From positions 78,711 through 142,710 of the forward strand of contig CAVTOO010000003.1 of the NCBI GenBank assembly GCA_963736355.1: a stretch of DNA of 64,000 bases, given 5' to 3'. Origin of the DNA: CAVTOO01 sp963736355 (GTDB lineage: Bacteria; Pseudomonadota; Alphaproteobacteria; Rhizobiales; Xanthobacteraceae). A program made the position numbers and the translations under genes. Position 1 is the stretch's first letter; each line of letters begins with the position of its first letter. Of this stretch, positions 53,949-64,000 are shown in pieces. Under the pieces are notes generated by a model that had not been told where the DNA came from, searched no databases, and saw only the letters and a program-made list of their open reading frames with translations.

Positions 53949-54266
53949 ATGACTACGCTGAAGGTTGTTCAGACCTGGGAAACTGAAACAAATCAAGGGT
54001 ATAGCCTGACGAGCCGTTTTGTGGCCGTGGCCGTGCGCATGGTGTTTTGGCCCGTGCGCGTCGCGCGCACTCGCAAAGTCATGAATCAGCTCGCCGCCAT
54101 GAATGCGCATCAGCTCAAGGACATCGGCCTGACCCCGGACGACATCGTCTCGGCCCAGGCCGTGGCCCTCGACCAGGACCCGACCTCGCTCCTCGCCTCC
54201 CGCGCCAAGGAGCGCGCCGAGGCCCGCAGGCAGGAACGGGCCATCAAGACCCGGCCGTATTACTAA
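53949..54266 (+). CDS. DUF1127 domain protein (105 aa)
   Basis: Short basic protein. The DUF1127 core is RTRKVMNQLAAMNAHQLKDI GLTPDDI (split for length), flanked by an N-terminal region with a weak hydrophobic stretch (SRFVAVAVRMVFWPVRV) and an Arg/Glu-rich tail. Short DUF1127 proteins in alphaproteobacteria are linked to RNA processing and phosphate/carbon control, but this longer form is not characterised. It is divergent from the LysR gene. A hairpin follows at 54339. Confidence 0.85.
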   Translation: MTTLKVVQTWETETNQGYSLTSRFVAVAVRMVFWPVRVARTRKVMNQLAAMNAHQLKDIGLTPDDIVSAQAVALDQDPTSLLASRAKERAEARRQERAIKTRPYY

Positions 54267-54338
54267 GCCCGGGTCTTATTGAGCGCCCAAACATAATCAC
54301 GGCCGCCGCGCTTCACCGCGCGGTGGCCTGTGCCAAGG

Positions 54339-54380
54339 CAGCTGCGTGTCGCCCGACCCCCCAAGACACGCAGCTGTTTC
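54339..54380 (+). terminator. Hairpin between convergent DUF1127 and matB genes
   Basis: A perfect 12-bp stem CAGCTGCGTGTC with GACACGCAGCTG around a 14-base C-rich loop, followed by TTTC. A second stem lies just before it at about 54302-54327 (GCCGCCGCGC with GCGCGGTGGC). The T run is short, so a bidirectional terminator is likely but not certain. Confidence 0.6.
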
Positions 54381-54394
54381 TGGTGCGCGCGGCC

Positions 54395-55936
54395 TTAGGC
54401 TTTTGCCGAGGCGTACAGCGCCTTGTTCTCTTCGCGCAGGACGTTCTTCTGCACCTTGCCCATGGTGTTGCGCGGCAGCGCCTTCGTGAACAGCACGCGC
54501 TTGGGCTGCTTGAACTTCGCCAGCTTGTCGGCCAGCCGCTTGATGACGGTCGCCTCGTCGAGCGCGGCACCGTCGCGCAATGACACCACCGCCGTCACCG
54601 CCTCGCCGAAATCGGCATGCGGACAGCTGATGACCGCGCTTTCGGCCACTTCCGGCATTTCGTCGATCGCCGCCTCGATCTCCGCCGGATAGACATTGAG
54701 CCCGCCGGTGATGATGAGATCCTTGTCGCGGCCGACCAGGAAGATGTAGCCGCGCGCATCGCGGAAGCCGAGATCGCCGGTGGTGAAGAAGCCGTCGTCG
54801 TGCAGATCGGCGCGGGTCTTTTCAGAATTGCGCCAATAGCCCTTGAAGACGTTCGGGCCCTTGACCTCGACCATGCCGACGGCGCCGTCCGGCAGATCGC
54901 TGCGCGTGGCGGGATCGGTGACGCGGATGGTGATGCCCGGCAGCGGGAAACCGACGGAGCCCGGCACGCGGTCGCCGTCGTAAGGGTTCGACGTGTTCAT
55001 GCCGGTTTCCGACATGCCGTAGCGCTCGAGAATGTTGTGACCGGTGCGCGCGGAAAATTCGCGATGCGTTTCCGCCGACAGCGGTGCGGAGCCTGACACG
55101 AACAGCCGCATATGCGCGACGAGTTCCTTCGTGAACGCCTTCTGCGACAGCAGCCGCGTGTAGAAGGTCGGAATACCCATCATCGTCGTCGCATTCGGCA
55201 GATCGGCGAGGATCTCGGCGACGTCGAACTTCGCGTGATAGAGCATCTGCGCGCCCGCCATGAGGCTGGTGTTGGCGCCGACGAACAATCCATGCGCGTG
55301 ATAGATCGGCAGCGCATGCAGCAGGCGGTCGTCCCTGGTGATGCGCCAATAGTCGATCAGCGTCGCGGCATTGGAGGCGAGATTGCGAATGGTGAGCATC
55401 GCGCCCTTGGAGCGGCCGGTCGTGCCCGATGTATAGAGAATGACGGCGGTGTCGTTCGGCGTCAGCCGCACCAGCGCGAACTGCTCGGACTCGCGCGCGA
55501 GATCGGCGGTCCATGTGCCCTCGCCCGCGGGACCCAGCGTCTCAATGGCGGTGACGCCCTTGGCTTTGGCGATGGGAAGCAGCACGTCGTATTCCGAGGG
55601 ATCGCAGATCAGGACGCGCGGCTCGGAATCGCCGAGGAAGTAATCGAGTTCGGCCGGGGTGTAGGCGGTGTTGAGCGGCAGGAACACCGCTCCGGCGCGG
55701 ATGACGGCGAGATAGGTCAGCAGCGCGGCGACGGATTTCTCGGTGTGGACGGCGACGCGGTCGCCCGGCTTGACGCCGCGCGCAACGAGGCGGTTGGCGA
55801 GGCGCGCGCTGTCGCGGTCGAGATCGGCGAAGGTCAGGCGCTGACCGTCACGCATCACGATGGCGATGCGGTTGGAGGTTGTCTTGTCGCCGACAAGGGC
55901 CGCGTAGAGATTCGTCAGTTCCGCCACGTTCTTCAA
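54395..55936 (-). CDS. matB: Malonyl-CoA synthetase MatB
   Basis: Acyl-adenylate-forming ligase of 513 residues that makes malonyl-CoA (or methylmalonyl-CoA) from the diacid, ATP and CoA. Motifs: P-loop AVILYTSGTTGRSKGAM (A3), HALPIYHAHGLFVGANTSLM, ERYGMSETGMNTSNPYDGDR (A5 with the Thr/Met pocket typical of MatB), TGDLGFRDARGYIFLVGRDK (A7), IITGGLNVYPAEIEAAIDEM (A8), and the catalytic Lys in PRNTMGKVQKN (A10). It matches the Rhodopseudomonas/Rhizobium type. Intact frame. matA is not adjacent. Confidence 0.93.
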   Translation of the reverse strand: MKNVAELTNLYAALVGDKTTSNRIAIVMRDGQRLTFADLDRDSARLANRLVARGVKPGDRVAVHTEKSVAALLTYLAVIRAGAVFLPLNTAYTPAELDYFLGDSEPRVLICDPSEYDVLLPIAKAKGVTAIETLGPAGEGTWTADLARESEQFALVRLTPNDTAVILYTSGTTGRSKGAMLTIRNLASNAATLIDYWRITRDDRLLHALPIYHAHGLFVGANTSLMAGAQMLYHAKFDVAEILADLPNATTMMGIPTFYTRLLSQKAFTKELVAHMRLFVSGSAPLSAETHREFSARTGHNILERYGMSETGMNTSNPYDGDRVPGSVGFPLPGITIRVTDPATRSDLPDGAVGMVEVKGPNVFKGYWRNSEKTRADLHDDGFFTTGDLGFRDARGYIFLVGRDKDLIITGGLNVYPAEIEAAIDEMPEVAESAVISCPHADFGEAVTAVVSLRDGAALDEATVIKRLADKLAKFKQPKRVLFTKALPRNTMGKVQKNVLREENKALYASAKA

Positions 55937-56014
55937 ATCCTTCTATGGAACGCGGCTATGTAGCGGGTCCGGCGGCGCTTGGCAAAGCTCAGACCAACTT
56001 GTCAGACAGGCCTA

Positions 56015-57703
56015 TCAGACAGGTTTGGCGCTGCCGCCTGCCGGCAGGCCCGTGGACGCCTCGTCGCGCTCCTGCAGACGGCTTTCCTTGAGTTCGCCAA
56101 GCTCCTCCAGCACCGGATGGGCGACCGAGACGATATGGGCGTTGATCCGCTTCAGATCGCGCATCAGGTCGAGATGGACGGTGGAGCTTTGCAGGCTCTC
56201 GATGCGCCCGTCGCGCAGCCTTTGCAGATGCTGTTCGGACGAGCGCTGCTCGACACGGCGGACCTCGACCTTCTCCTGCATCAGCCGCCGCGCCAGCCGC
56301 GCGTCGCGCGAGATGAAGACACTCTGCGCGATGCGCAGATTTTCCCCGGTGCGGGCATAGAGCCCGGCGATCTCCTCGCGGCCTTCGGCCGAGAAGGTGA
56401 GATGGTTGCGGACCTTCTTGGAGATGAGTTCGCGCAGGCTCTTGTCGATGATGTCGCCGACATGCTCGAGATTGATGGCAAACGAAATGATCTCGGTCGA
56501 GCGCCGTCCGTCGGCGTCGTCGAGCCCTTCGCGCCCGAGGCGCGAGAGATAAAGCTTCACCGCCTCCTGCAGCCGGTCGACCTCGTCGTCCATGCGGCCG
56601 AGTTCGACGCAAAGTTTCTCGTCGTTGCGCTCCAGCGCCTGCTGACTTGTGACCAGCATCGCGCCGACACGGTCGCCGATGCGCAGCGTCTCGCGCGCGG
56701 CGCAGGCCAGCGCCACACTCGGCGTATCGAGGCTGGATTCGTCGAGATAGCGCGGGCCTGTGTCCTCGGCCTGCGGCCGGGGCAGCAGCCTGTCGACGAC
56801 CGGGCCGATCAGATGCACGAAGGGCAGAAGGACCAACGCCAGTGCGACGTTGAAAGCGAGATGCGCGTCCACGGCGACGCGCGCGGGCACTGCATCCCAG
56901 CTCAACAGGAAATTCGCGATCTGCGAACAGAACGGCGCGGCGACAACAACGCCCGCAAGGCGCATCGCCATGTTGCCGAGCGGCACACGCCGCGCGGCGG
57001 CACTGCCGGAGGCAGCTCCTGCGATCAGCGGCAGCACGGTGCCGCCGAGATTGACGCCGAGCACAAGCGCGACCGCCAGTTCCGGCGCGACGACGCCGCC
57101 CGCGCCGAGCGAGACGACCAGCAGGATGATCGCCAGACTCGAGGACGCCGCCATGGTCAGCAGCGCGCCGATGATAATGCCGAAGACATGCGCCTGGCTG
57201 ATGGCACCGAGCACCATCTGCAGCACGAAGGACTTGCGCATCGGCGCGGTCGCCGCCACCAGCATCTTCAGCGACAGCAGCATCAGGCCGAGACCGATCA
57301 GCGCGCGACCGATGGCGCGGCGCCGACCCGCATCGCCCGACATGAAGGTGACGACGCCGGCGAGCACAAGCAGCGGCGACAGGAAACGCAGATCGTAGGC
57401 GAGGATTTGCGCCACCAGCGCCGTGCCGACATCGGCGCCGAGCATCACCGCGAGCGCCATCGACGTGCCGACGAGATCGCGGCTGGCGAAGGACGAGATC
57501 ATCAGCGCCGTGGCCGTCGAACTCTGCAGCGCCACCGTGGTGCCGAGCCCGGCGGCGAACGCGCTGACGCGATTGCGCGTGCCGATGGTGAGCCAGTGAC
57601 GCAGGCGGCTGCCGAGCGCGCGGCTGACGCCGGTGCGCACCATGCGCAGGCCCCACAACAGCAGAGCCACCGCACCTGCGAGTTCGAGAAGAGCGAGATC
57701 CAA
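56015..57703 (-). CDS. Na+/phosphate cotransporter (NptA/YjbB type) with C-terminal PhoU-like domain
   Basis: A 562-residue inner-membrane transporter. Two Na/Pi-cotransporter repeats carry the QSSTAT and related Gln-Ser motifs (GLGTTVALQSSTATALMI, MAASSSLAIILLVVSLGAGG), with about nine helices to residue ~300. The C-terminal ~220 residues form PhoU-like helical bundles (RIGDRVGAMLVTSQQALERN, FAINLEHVGDIIDKSLRELI, VFISRDARLARRLMQEKVEV). E. coli YjbB exports phosphate, so this could be a phosphate efflux or uptake route. Intact frame. Confidence 0.93.
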   Translation of the reverse strand: MDLALLELAGAVALLLWGLRMVRTGVSRALGSRLRHWLTIGTRNRVSAFAAGLGTTVALQSSTATALMISSFASRDLVGTSMALAVMLGADVGTALVAQILAYDLRFLSPLLVLAGVVTFMSGDAGRRRAIGRALIGLGLMLLSLKMLVAATAPMRKSFVLQMVLGAISQAHVFGIIIGALLTMAASSSLAIILLVVSLGAGGVVAPELAVALVLGVNLGGTVLPLIAGAASGSAAARRVPLGNMAMRLAGVVVAAPFCSQIANFLLSWDAVPARVAVDAHLAFNVALALVLLPFVHLIGPVVDRLLPRPQAEDTGPRYLDESSLDTPSVALACAARETLRIGDRVGAMLVTSQQALERNDEKLCVELGRMDDEVDRLQEAVKLYLSRLGREGLDDADGRRSTEIISFAINLEHVGDIIDKSLRELISKKVRNHLTFSAEGREEIAGLYARTGENLRIAQSVFISRDARLARRLMQEKVEVRRVEQRSSEQHLQRLRDGRIESLQSSTVHLDLMRDLKRINAHIVSVAHPVLEELGELKESRLQERDEASTGLPAGGSAKPV

Positions 57704-57884
57704 TGCGGTCTCCGGTGCGCTGTCGCGTCGCCGCGACGGTTGCGAAAGAATGCCACGAAAATGCGGCGGCGGCGATACGCCAGAAGCATCGGGCTTTTGA
57801 CGGCAATGCGCTTGACTCGTTCAAGGCGACGCCCGACAACGACTCAACATTTCGTTTTGCCGCTCTGCAACAAGGACGACCGAC

Positions 57885-58736
57885 ATGAAGCTTCTGCGCT
57901 ATGGCCCCGCGGGACAGGAAAAGCCGGGCCTGCTCGATGCCTCAGGCAACATCCGCGATGTCTCGTCGATCGTCGGCGATATCGGCGGCAAATTTCTCGC
58001 GCGCGACAAACTGAAGGCGCTGCGCGAGGCGGATACGTCGAAGCTGCCGCTGGTGGACAAGTCCGTGCGGCTCGGCGCCTGCGTCGGTGAGGTCGGACAC
58101 TTCATCGCCGTCGGCCTGAACTATGCCGATCATGCCGCCGAGGCCGGCATGCCGCTGCCGAAGGAACCGATCCTGTTCAGCAAGGCGCCCTCCTGCATCG
58201 TCGGCCCCAACGACGATGTCGTTATTCCGAAGGGCTCGACCAAGAGCGACTGGGAAGCGGAACTCGCCATCGTCATCGGCGAGCGCGCCGAGCATGTGTC
58301 GGAGGCCGACGCGCTGTCGGTGGTGGCCGGCTATTGCATCTGCAATGACGTCTCCGAGCGCGAATGGCAGATCGAGCGCGGCGGCCAATGGATCAAGGGC
58401 AAGAGCGCACCCACATTTGGCCCGCTCGGACCGTGGCTCGTCACCGCGGACGAGATCGCCGATGTGCAGGGCCTCGACATCTCGCTCGACCTCAACGGCA
58501 AGGCGCAACAGCGCGGCTCGACCAAGACGATGATCTTCAGCGTGCGCCAGCTCGTCTCCTACATCTCGCGCTTCATGGTGATGCAGCCCGGCGACGTCAT
58601 CACCACCGGAACGCCGCCCGGCGTCGGCATGGGCGTGAAGCCGCAGCCGGTTTATCTCAAGGCCGGCGACACCATGGAGCTGGCGATCACCGGTCTCGGC
58701 ACGCAGCGGCAGCGCGTCAAAGCCTACGGAAGCTGA
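57885..58736 (+). CDS. Fumarylacetoacetate hydrolase family protein
   Basis: 283 residues, the short FAH type. A beta N-domain MKLLRYGPAGQEKPGLLDAS, then the C-domain: HFIAVGLNYADHAAEAGMPL, EPILFSKAPSCIVGPNDDVV, DWEAELAIVIGERAEHVSEA with the metal-binding E-x-E, GYCICNDVSEREWQIERGG and DVITTGTPPGVGMG. This matches ureidoglycolate lyase-like or 2-hydroxyhepta-2,4-diene-1,7-dioate isomerase-like enzymes. The substrate is open. It lies just upstream of the dipeptide epimerase gene with a 6-base gap, so they form one operon. Confidence 0.9.
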   Translation: MKLLRYGPAGQEKPGLLDASGNIRDVSSIVGDIGGKFLARDKLKALREADTSKLPLVDKSVRLGACVGEVGHFIAVGLNYADHAAEAGMPLPKEPILFSKAPSCIVGPNDDVVIPKGSTKSDWEAELAIVIGERAEHVSEADALSVVAGYCICNDVSEREWQIERGGQWIKGKSAPTFGPLGPWLVTADEIADVQGLDISLDLNGKAQQRGSTKTMIFSVRQLVSYISRFMVMQPGDVITTGTPPGVGMGVKPQPVYLKAGDTMELAITGLGTQRQRVKAYGS

Positions 58737-58742
58737 TACGCG

Positions 58743-59726
58743 ATGCGGCGGCTCTCCGTCGTCACCGAACGCTGGCCGATCGCGGGCACTTTTACCATCG
58801 CGCGCGGCAGCAAGACGGAAGCCGCGGTCGTGGTCGCGACCATCGAAGACGGCACCCATCGCGGACGCGGCGAATGCGTGCCCTACCCGCGCTATGACGA
58901 GACGCCCGAGGGCGTGAGCGCCGCAATCGTCGCGCAGCGTGAGGCGATTGCAGGCGGCGCAAGCCGTGCGGATCTCGCCGTACTGATGCCGGCCGGTGCG
59001 GCACGCAACGCGCTCGACTGCGCGTTGTGGGATCTTGAATCCAAAATCGCGGGCTTTCCTGCGTGGCAGCTTGCGGGGCTGACTGAGGCACCGCACGCGC
59101 TGACGACCTGCTACACGCTGAGCGTGGGCACGCCCGAGGCGATGCACGAGGCAGCGCAACGCGCGGCCGATCGTCCGCTCCTGAAAGTGAAGCTTGCAGG
59201 TGCTGGCGACGCGCAGCGCATCGCCGCCGTGCGCGACGGCGCACCGCGCGCGCGGCTCGTGGCCGACGCCAACGAAGCGTGGGACGAGGCAAACTTCGCG
59301 CAGAACATGGCGGCGTGCGTCGCCGCAGGTGTCGAGATGATCGAGCAGCCCTTGCCGGCCGGTCGCGACGAAGCCCTGGCGCGCCTGTTGCGACCGCTTC
59401 CCATTTGCGCGGATGAAAGCATTCATGGACTTGCGAGCCTGTCGCATCTCGCAGGCAAATACGATGCCGTGAACATCAAACTCGACAAAACGGGTGGACT
59501 GACCGAAGCGCTCGCGTTAGCTCAGGCCGCACGCAAGACGGGGCTCAAGATCATGGCCGGATGTATGGTGTCGACATCGCTCTCAATGGCCCCAGCGATG
59601 CTGGTGGCGCAATTCGCGGATGTTGTGGACCTCGATGGCGCACTGCTCCTGGCGCGCGACCGGCCCGATGGGCTCGTCTATGATGGCTCGCGCGTCTTTC
59701 CGGCGACAAGCGCGTTATGGGGCTGA
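58743..59726 (+). CDS. Dipeptide epimerase (L-Ala-D/L-Glu epimerase family, enolase superfamily)
   Basis: 327 residues. The capping N-domain (RWPIAGTFTIARGSKTEAAV, GRGECVPYPRYDETPEGVSA) and the barrel are complete. Catalytic residues are readable: the Lys-x-Lys in RPLLKVKLAG, metal ligands Asp in VADANEAWDE, Glu in EMIEQPLPA and Asp in ICADESIHG, and the second Lys in NIKLDKTGGLTEAL. The D-x-D of AEEs is replaced by DLDGALLLARDRPDG. It would recycle peptidoglycan dipeptides. It is translated close to its neighbours (6 bases on both sides). Confidence 0.92.
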   Translation: MRRLSVVTERWPIAGTFTIARGSKTEAAVVVATIEDGTHRGRGECVPYPRYDETPEGVSAAIVAQREAIAGGASRADLAVLMPAGAARNALDCALWDLESKIAGFPAWQLAGLTEAPHALTTCYTLSVGTPEAMHEAAQRAADRPLLKVKLAGAGDAQRIAAVRDGAPRARLVADANEAWDEANFAQNMAACVAAGVEMIEQPLPAGRDEALARLLRPLPICADESIHGLASLSHLAGKYDAVNIKLDKTGGLTEALALAQAARKTGLKIMAGCMVSTSLSMAPAMLVAQFADVVDLDGALLLARDRPDGLVYDGSRVFPATSALWG

Positions 59727-59732
59727 ACCGCG

Positions 59733-61118
59733 ATGCGCAGCGACAGTGACAGCAGCAAGAAGCAGAGAGTCGCCGCGATCTCCATCCTGATCAGCGGCAG
59801 CCTCGCGACGGTCAAGTTCATCGTCGGCATCTCCATCGGCTCTCTCGCGCTGATCTCGGATGCGTTTCACTCCCTCGTCGATCTCGGTGCGACCGTCGTG
59901 ACATTTTTCGTCGTGCGCGTCTCCGACCGCCCCGCCGACGAGGCGCACCACTACGGACTGGGCAAGCTCGAAAGCCTGTCTGCGCTTGGAATCACCGCGC
60001 TGCTCTATCTGGTGGCCGGCGGCGTCGTGATCGAGGCGATTTCCCGGCTGCGCGAAGGCGCGGAGGCGCCGACGGTCTCCGCGCTCGCCTTCATCGTCCT
60101 CATCGTCGACATCGCGGTGAATGGCTGGCGCGCGCATGTGCTGCGCAAGACCGCGAAGGAAACCTCAAGCCACGCGCTGAAGGCGGATGCGCTGCATTTC
60201 GCCTCCGACATGTACGGCTCCTTTGCCGTCATGGCCGGACTGGCGCTGTCGGCCTACGGCTTTGTCTGGGGTGACGCAGGCGCCGCCATCGCGGTCGCGG
60301 TGATCATTTCGATTCTCGGATTCAGCCTCGGCCGCGAGACCGTGGAATCGCTGCTTGACCGCGCGCCCGAAGGCGCCACCGATCGCGCCACAGCCGCAAT
60401 TGCCGCCCTGCCCGGCGTCGTCGGCGTCAAGCAATTGCGCGTGCGGCTCGTCGGCCGCAAGCATTTCGTCGATGCCGTGGTCGAAGTACCGCGCACCTGG
60501 CCGATCGATCGCATCGACAGGATCAAGACCGCCGCCGAAAGCGCCGTCAGGAAGGCGCTGACGGAAGCCGACCTGACCTTCACCGCTGTGCCGGTTGCGC
60601 GCAGCAACGAGAGCGTGCGCGACCGCATCATGGTGATCGCCCGCAACCGGGCGCTGGCGGTTCATCATGTGACGGTCCACGACCTCGGCGGCCGGCTGAC
60701 GGTGAGCATCGATCTGGAGGTGGACGGCGGCATGCCGCTCGGCGCGGCGCATGACGTGACGCGCGGGCTGGAGGCCGCCATTCGCGAGGAATTCGGCGCC
60801 GATGTCGAGGCCGACACCCACATCGAGCCGCTCGAGCCCGAAACCCCGCCGGGCAGCGATGCAGCGCCCGCCGTGGTCGATGCGGTTCGCGCGGCGCTGA
60901 CTCGCCTGACCGCCGATCAGGGCCTCATGCACGACGTTCACAATGTGCGGGTGCGCGATACTGAAACGGGCCAGATCGTCAATTATCATTGCCGCGCGGC
61001 GGGCGATCTGCCGGTCCGCGAGGTCCATGACCGCGTCGACGAGATCGAGCGCGCGATTCGAAAGAGCTTCCCGGTCGTCAAACGAGTCATCGGTCACGCA
61101 GAGCCGAACATAGATTAG
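59733..61118 (+). CDS. Cation diffusion facilitator transporter with extended C-terminus
   Basis: 461 residues, against about 300 for a usual CDF. Six transmembrane helices lie in residues ~12-205, with the zinc-site motifs LISDAFHSLVDLGATVV and ALKADALHFASDMYGS (HxxxD twice). Then three related ~80-residue segments follow, each with a strand-helix-strand plan like the ZT_dimer domain: near residues 215-290 (VVGVKQLRVRLVGRKHFVDA), 300-370 (VHHVTVHDLGGRLTVSIDLE) and 385-461 (MHDVHNVRVRDTETGQIVNY). Exports divalent metal (Zn, Mn, Fe or Co). It is co-transcribed with the FAH and epimerase genes. Confidence 0.9.
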   Translation: MRSDSDSSKKQRVAAISILISGSLATVKFIVGISIGSLALISDAFHSLVDLGATVVTFFVVRVSDRPADEAHHYGLGKLESLSALGITALLYLVAGGVVIEAISRLREGAEAPTVSALAFIVLIVDIAVNGWRAHVLRKTAKETSSHALKADALHFASDMYGSFAVMAGLALSAYGFVWGDAGAAIAVAVIISILGFSLGRETVESLLDRAPEGATDRATAAIAALPGVVGVKQLRVRLVGRKHFVDAVVEVPRTWPIDRIDRIKTAAESAVRKALTEADLTFTAVPVARSNESVRDRIMVIARNRALAVHHVTVHDLGGRLTVSIDLEVDGGMPLGAAHDVTRGLEAAIREEFGADVEADTHIEPLEPETPPGSDAAPAVVDAVRAALTRLTADQGLMHDVHNVRVRDTETGQIVNYHCRAAGDLPVREVHDRVDEIERAIRKSFPVVKRVIGHAEPNID

Positions 61119-61213
61119 TTTTTGCGCGCCGTCGCCGCGCGCAGCACGTTCGCATCATCAAAAAACGCTTTGACTCACTTCGTTCTCGTTTCGGACTCAC
61201 GTTGAAGCGCGCG

Positions 61214-61270
61214 TTGTGTCCTTTTTGACTCAGTGGATAATCTTTTTTCGCGTTAAGGATTCATTGACTC
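61214..61270 (+). promoter_or_regulatory. Likely promoter region of the PAS kinase, with repeated TTGACTC boxes and a CtrA-like site
   Basis: TTGTGT (61214-61219), 16 bases, then GATAAT (61236-61241) fits a -35/-10 pair. TTGACTC occurs at 61170, 61225 and 61264. TTAA-N7-TTGA at 61253-61267 is one mismatch from the CtrA consensus TTAA-N7-TTAA. All are upstream of the kinase at 61373; the rest of 61119-61372 holds nothing else I can assign. Confidence 0.35.
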
Positions 61271-61372
61271 TCGACAACCGCCCGCAGGTGGATTCAAATC
61301 GATCAATGATTCGGCGAGCGCGTATTTCCTCGCTGTCGGGCGATCAGTAAAGACAATTCAGGGGGCACCTGC

Positions 61373-63665
<2,293 letters not shown>

Positions 63666-63669
63666 GGGC

Positions 63670-64000
63670 TTATTCGCCGCGCAGAATGTTCAAAAACACC
63701 GCGCGCACATCTTCCTGCGTGTCGCGCAGGCGCGCTTCCAGCGCAGAGAATTCCGGCTCGTCGGCTGCGCGCGTCAGGAGCCGCAGCAAATCCTCGCCCG
63801 CCGTCTTCGGATCGAACGGCGACGACAGGCAGAGCCGCAACACCTGCGTCAAATCCTGATAGAGCCGGATCGCGGGGCGCAGCACATCGGCGTGAGCTTG
63901 CGACAGCACGCCAAGCCGCAGCGCATTGTCGAGCACATGCGCGGTGTTGGTGTTGAGAATGTCGGGTTGTTCGGCCGCGTGAACAAGCTGAAGGAACTGG
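63670..64000 (-). CDS. glnE: Glutamine synthetase adenylyltransferase GlnE, C-terminal fragment
   Basis: The end of the bifunctional enzyme that adenylylates and deadenylylates glutamine synthetase. The window holds the last ~109 residues and the gene runs off the right edge. Visible: QFLQLVHAAEQPDILNTNTA, LDNALRLGVLSQAHADVLRP, AIRLYQDLTQVLRLCLSSPF and the end DVRAVFLNILRGE. This helical end matches the C-terminal adenylyltransferase domain. It is convergent with the PAS kinase (4 bases between stops). Confidence 0.9.
   Translation of the reverse strand, partial: QFLQLVHAAEQPDILNTNTAHVLDNALRLGVLSQAHADVLRPAIRLYQDLTQVLRLCLSSPFDPKTAGEDLLRLLTRAADEPEFSALEARLRDTQEDVRAVFLNILRGE

Noticed and set aside
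55979..58090. A 703-codon open frame on the plus strand
   Set aside because: It is antisense to the Na/Pi cotransporter and runs into the FAH gene. Its His/Arg/Gln-rich composition is typical of an antisense shadow in GC-rich DNA.

Overview
The window is chromosomal DNA from a high-GC alphaproteobacterium of the order Hyphomicrobiales, most like the Bradyrhizobium/Rhodopseudomonas/Afipia group. This rests on the protein families (DUF1489, DUF3253, DUF1127, a PleC-like PAS kinase beside glnE, malonyl-CoA synthetase), on several small proteins I know mainly from that group, and on three families of dispersed intergenic palindromes. There is no rRNA, no CRISPR array and no insertion sequence. 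There are two tRNA genes: Leu-GAG near 29.6 kb and Arg-TCG near 48.3 kb.

Layout. 0-2.8 kb: 3' part of a D,D-carboxypeptidase with a SPOR domain, and nhaA. 2.9-6.0 kb: small genes, including a ribbon-helix-helix protein, a zinc ribbon, DUF1428 and a small membrane protein. 6-11.5 kb: an orphan tripartite-tricarboxylate binding protein, a glycine-zipper lipoprotein, a LysR/cupin divergent pair and membrane proteins. 11.6-19.8 kb: DnaJ and VWA proteins, panC, an OmpA-family protein, DUF1489 and a glutathione transferase. 19.9-27.4 kb: DUF599, DUF3253, YdcF, an aldo/keto reductase, divergent mgtE and mgtC-like genes, a GNAT protein, an NAD(P)-binding protein and a diverged mgtC 3' remnant. 27.4-29.3 kb: a NERD-type superfamily 1 helicase on the 3' side of tRNA-Leu. 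29.8-38 kb: a FliN-like protein, lipB, a PEP-mutase-family lyase, pccA, a 1-Cys peroxiredoxin, a thioesterase and a photolyase. 38-47 kb: a DMT exporter, glutathione-dependent formaldehyde dehydrogenase, a duplicated-module OmpA protein, a pentonate-type dehydratase with a semialdehyde dehydrogenase, a membrane protein and purU. 47-54.3 kb: a methyltransferase, three regulators (two LysR, one MarR) with small target-like genes, and PhnA. 54.4-64 kb: matB, a Na/Pi cotransporter, an FAH hydrolase - dipeptide epimerase - cation efflux operon, a PAS histidine kinase and the 3' end of glnE.

The most striking property is technical. About 19 otherwise well-conserved genes are broken by about 32 single-frame changes. 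Nearly all those I could resolve by hand are one extra base, and catalytic motifs are intact on both sides. This fits an uncorrected, insertion-biased long-read consensus better than real gene decay, so I describe these loci as whole genes with frameshifts. I found no convincing new biological system. The best leads are the NERD helicase locus between tRNA-Leu and the mgtC remnant, a cation efflux protein with three tandem C-terminal domains, an OmpA protein with a duplicated N-terminal module, and nested palindromic repeats that enter coding sequence.
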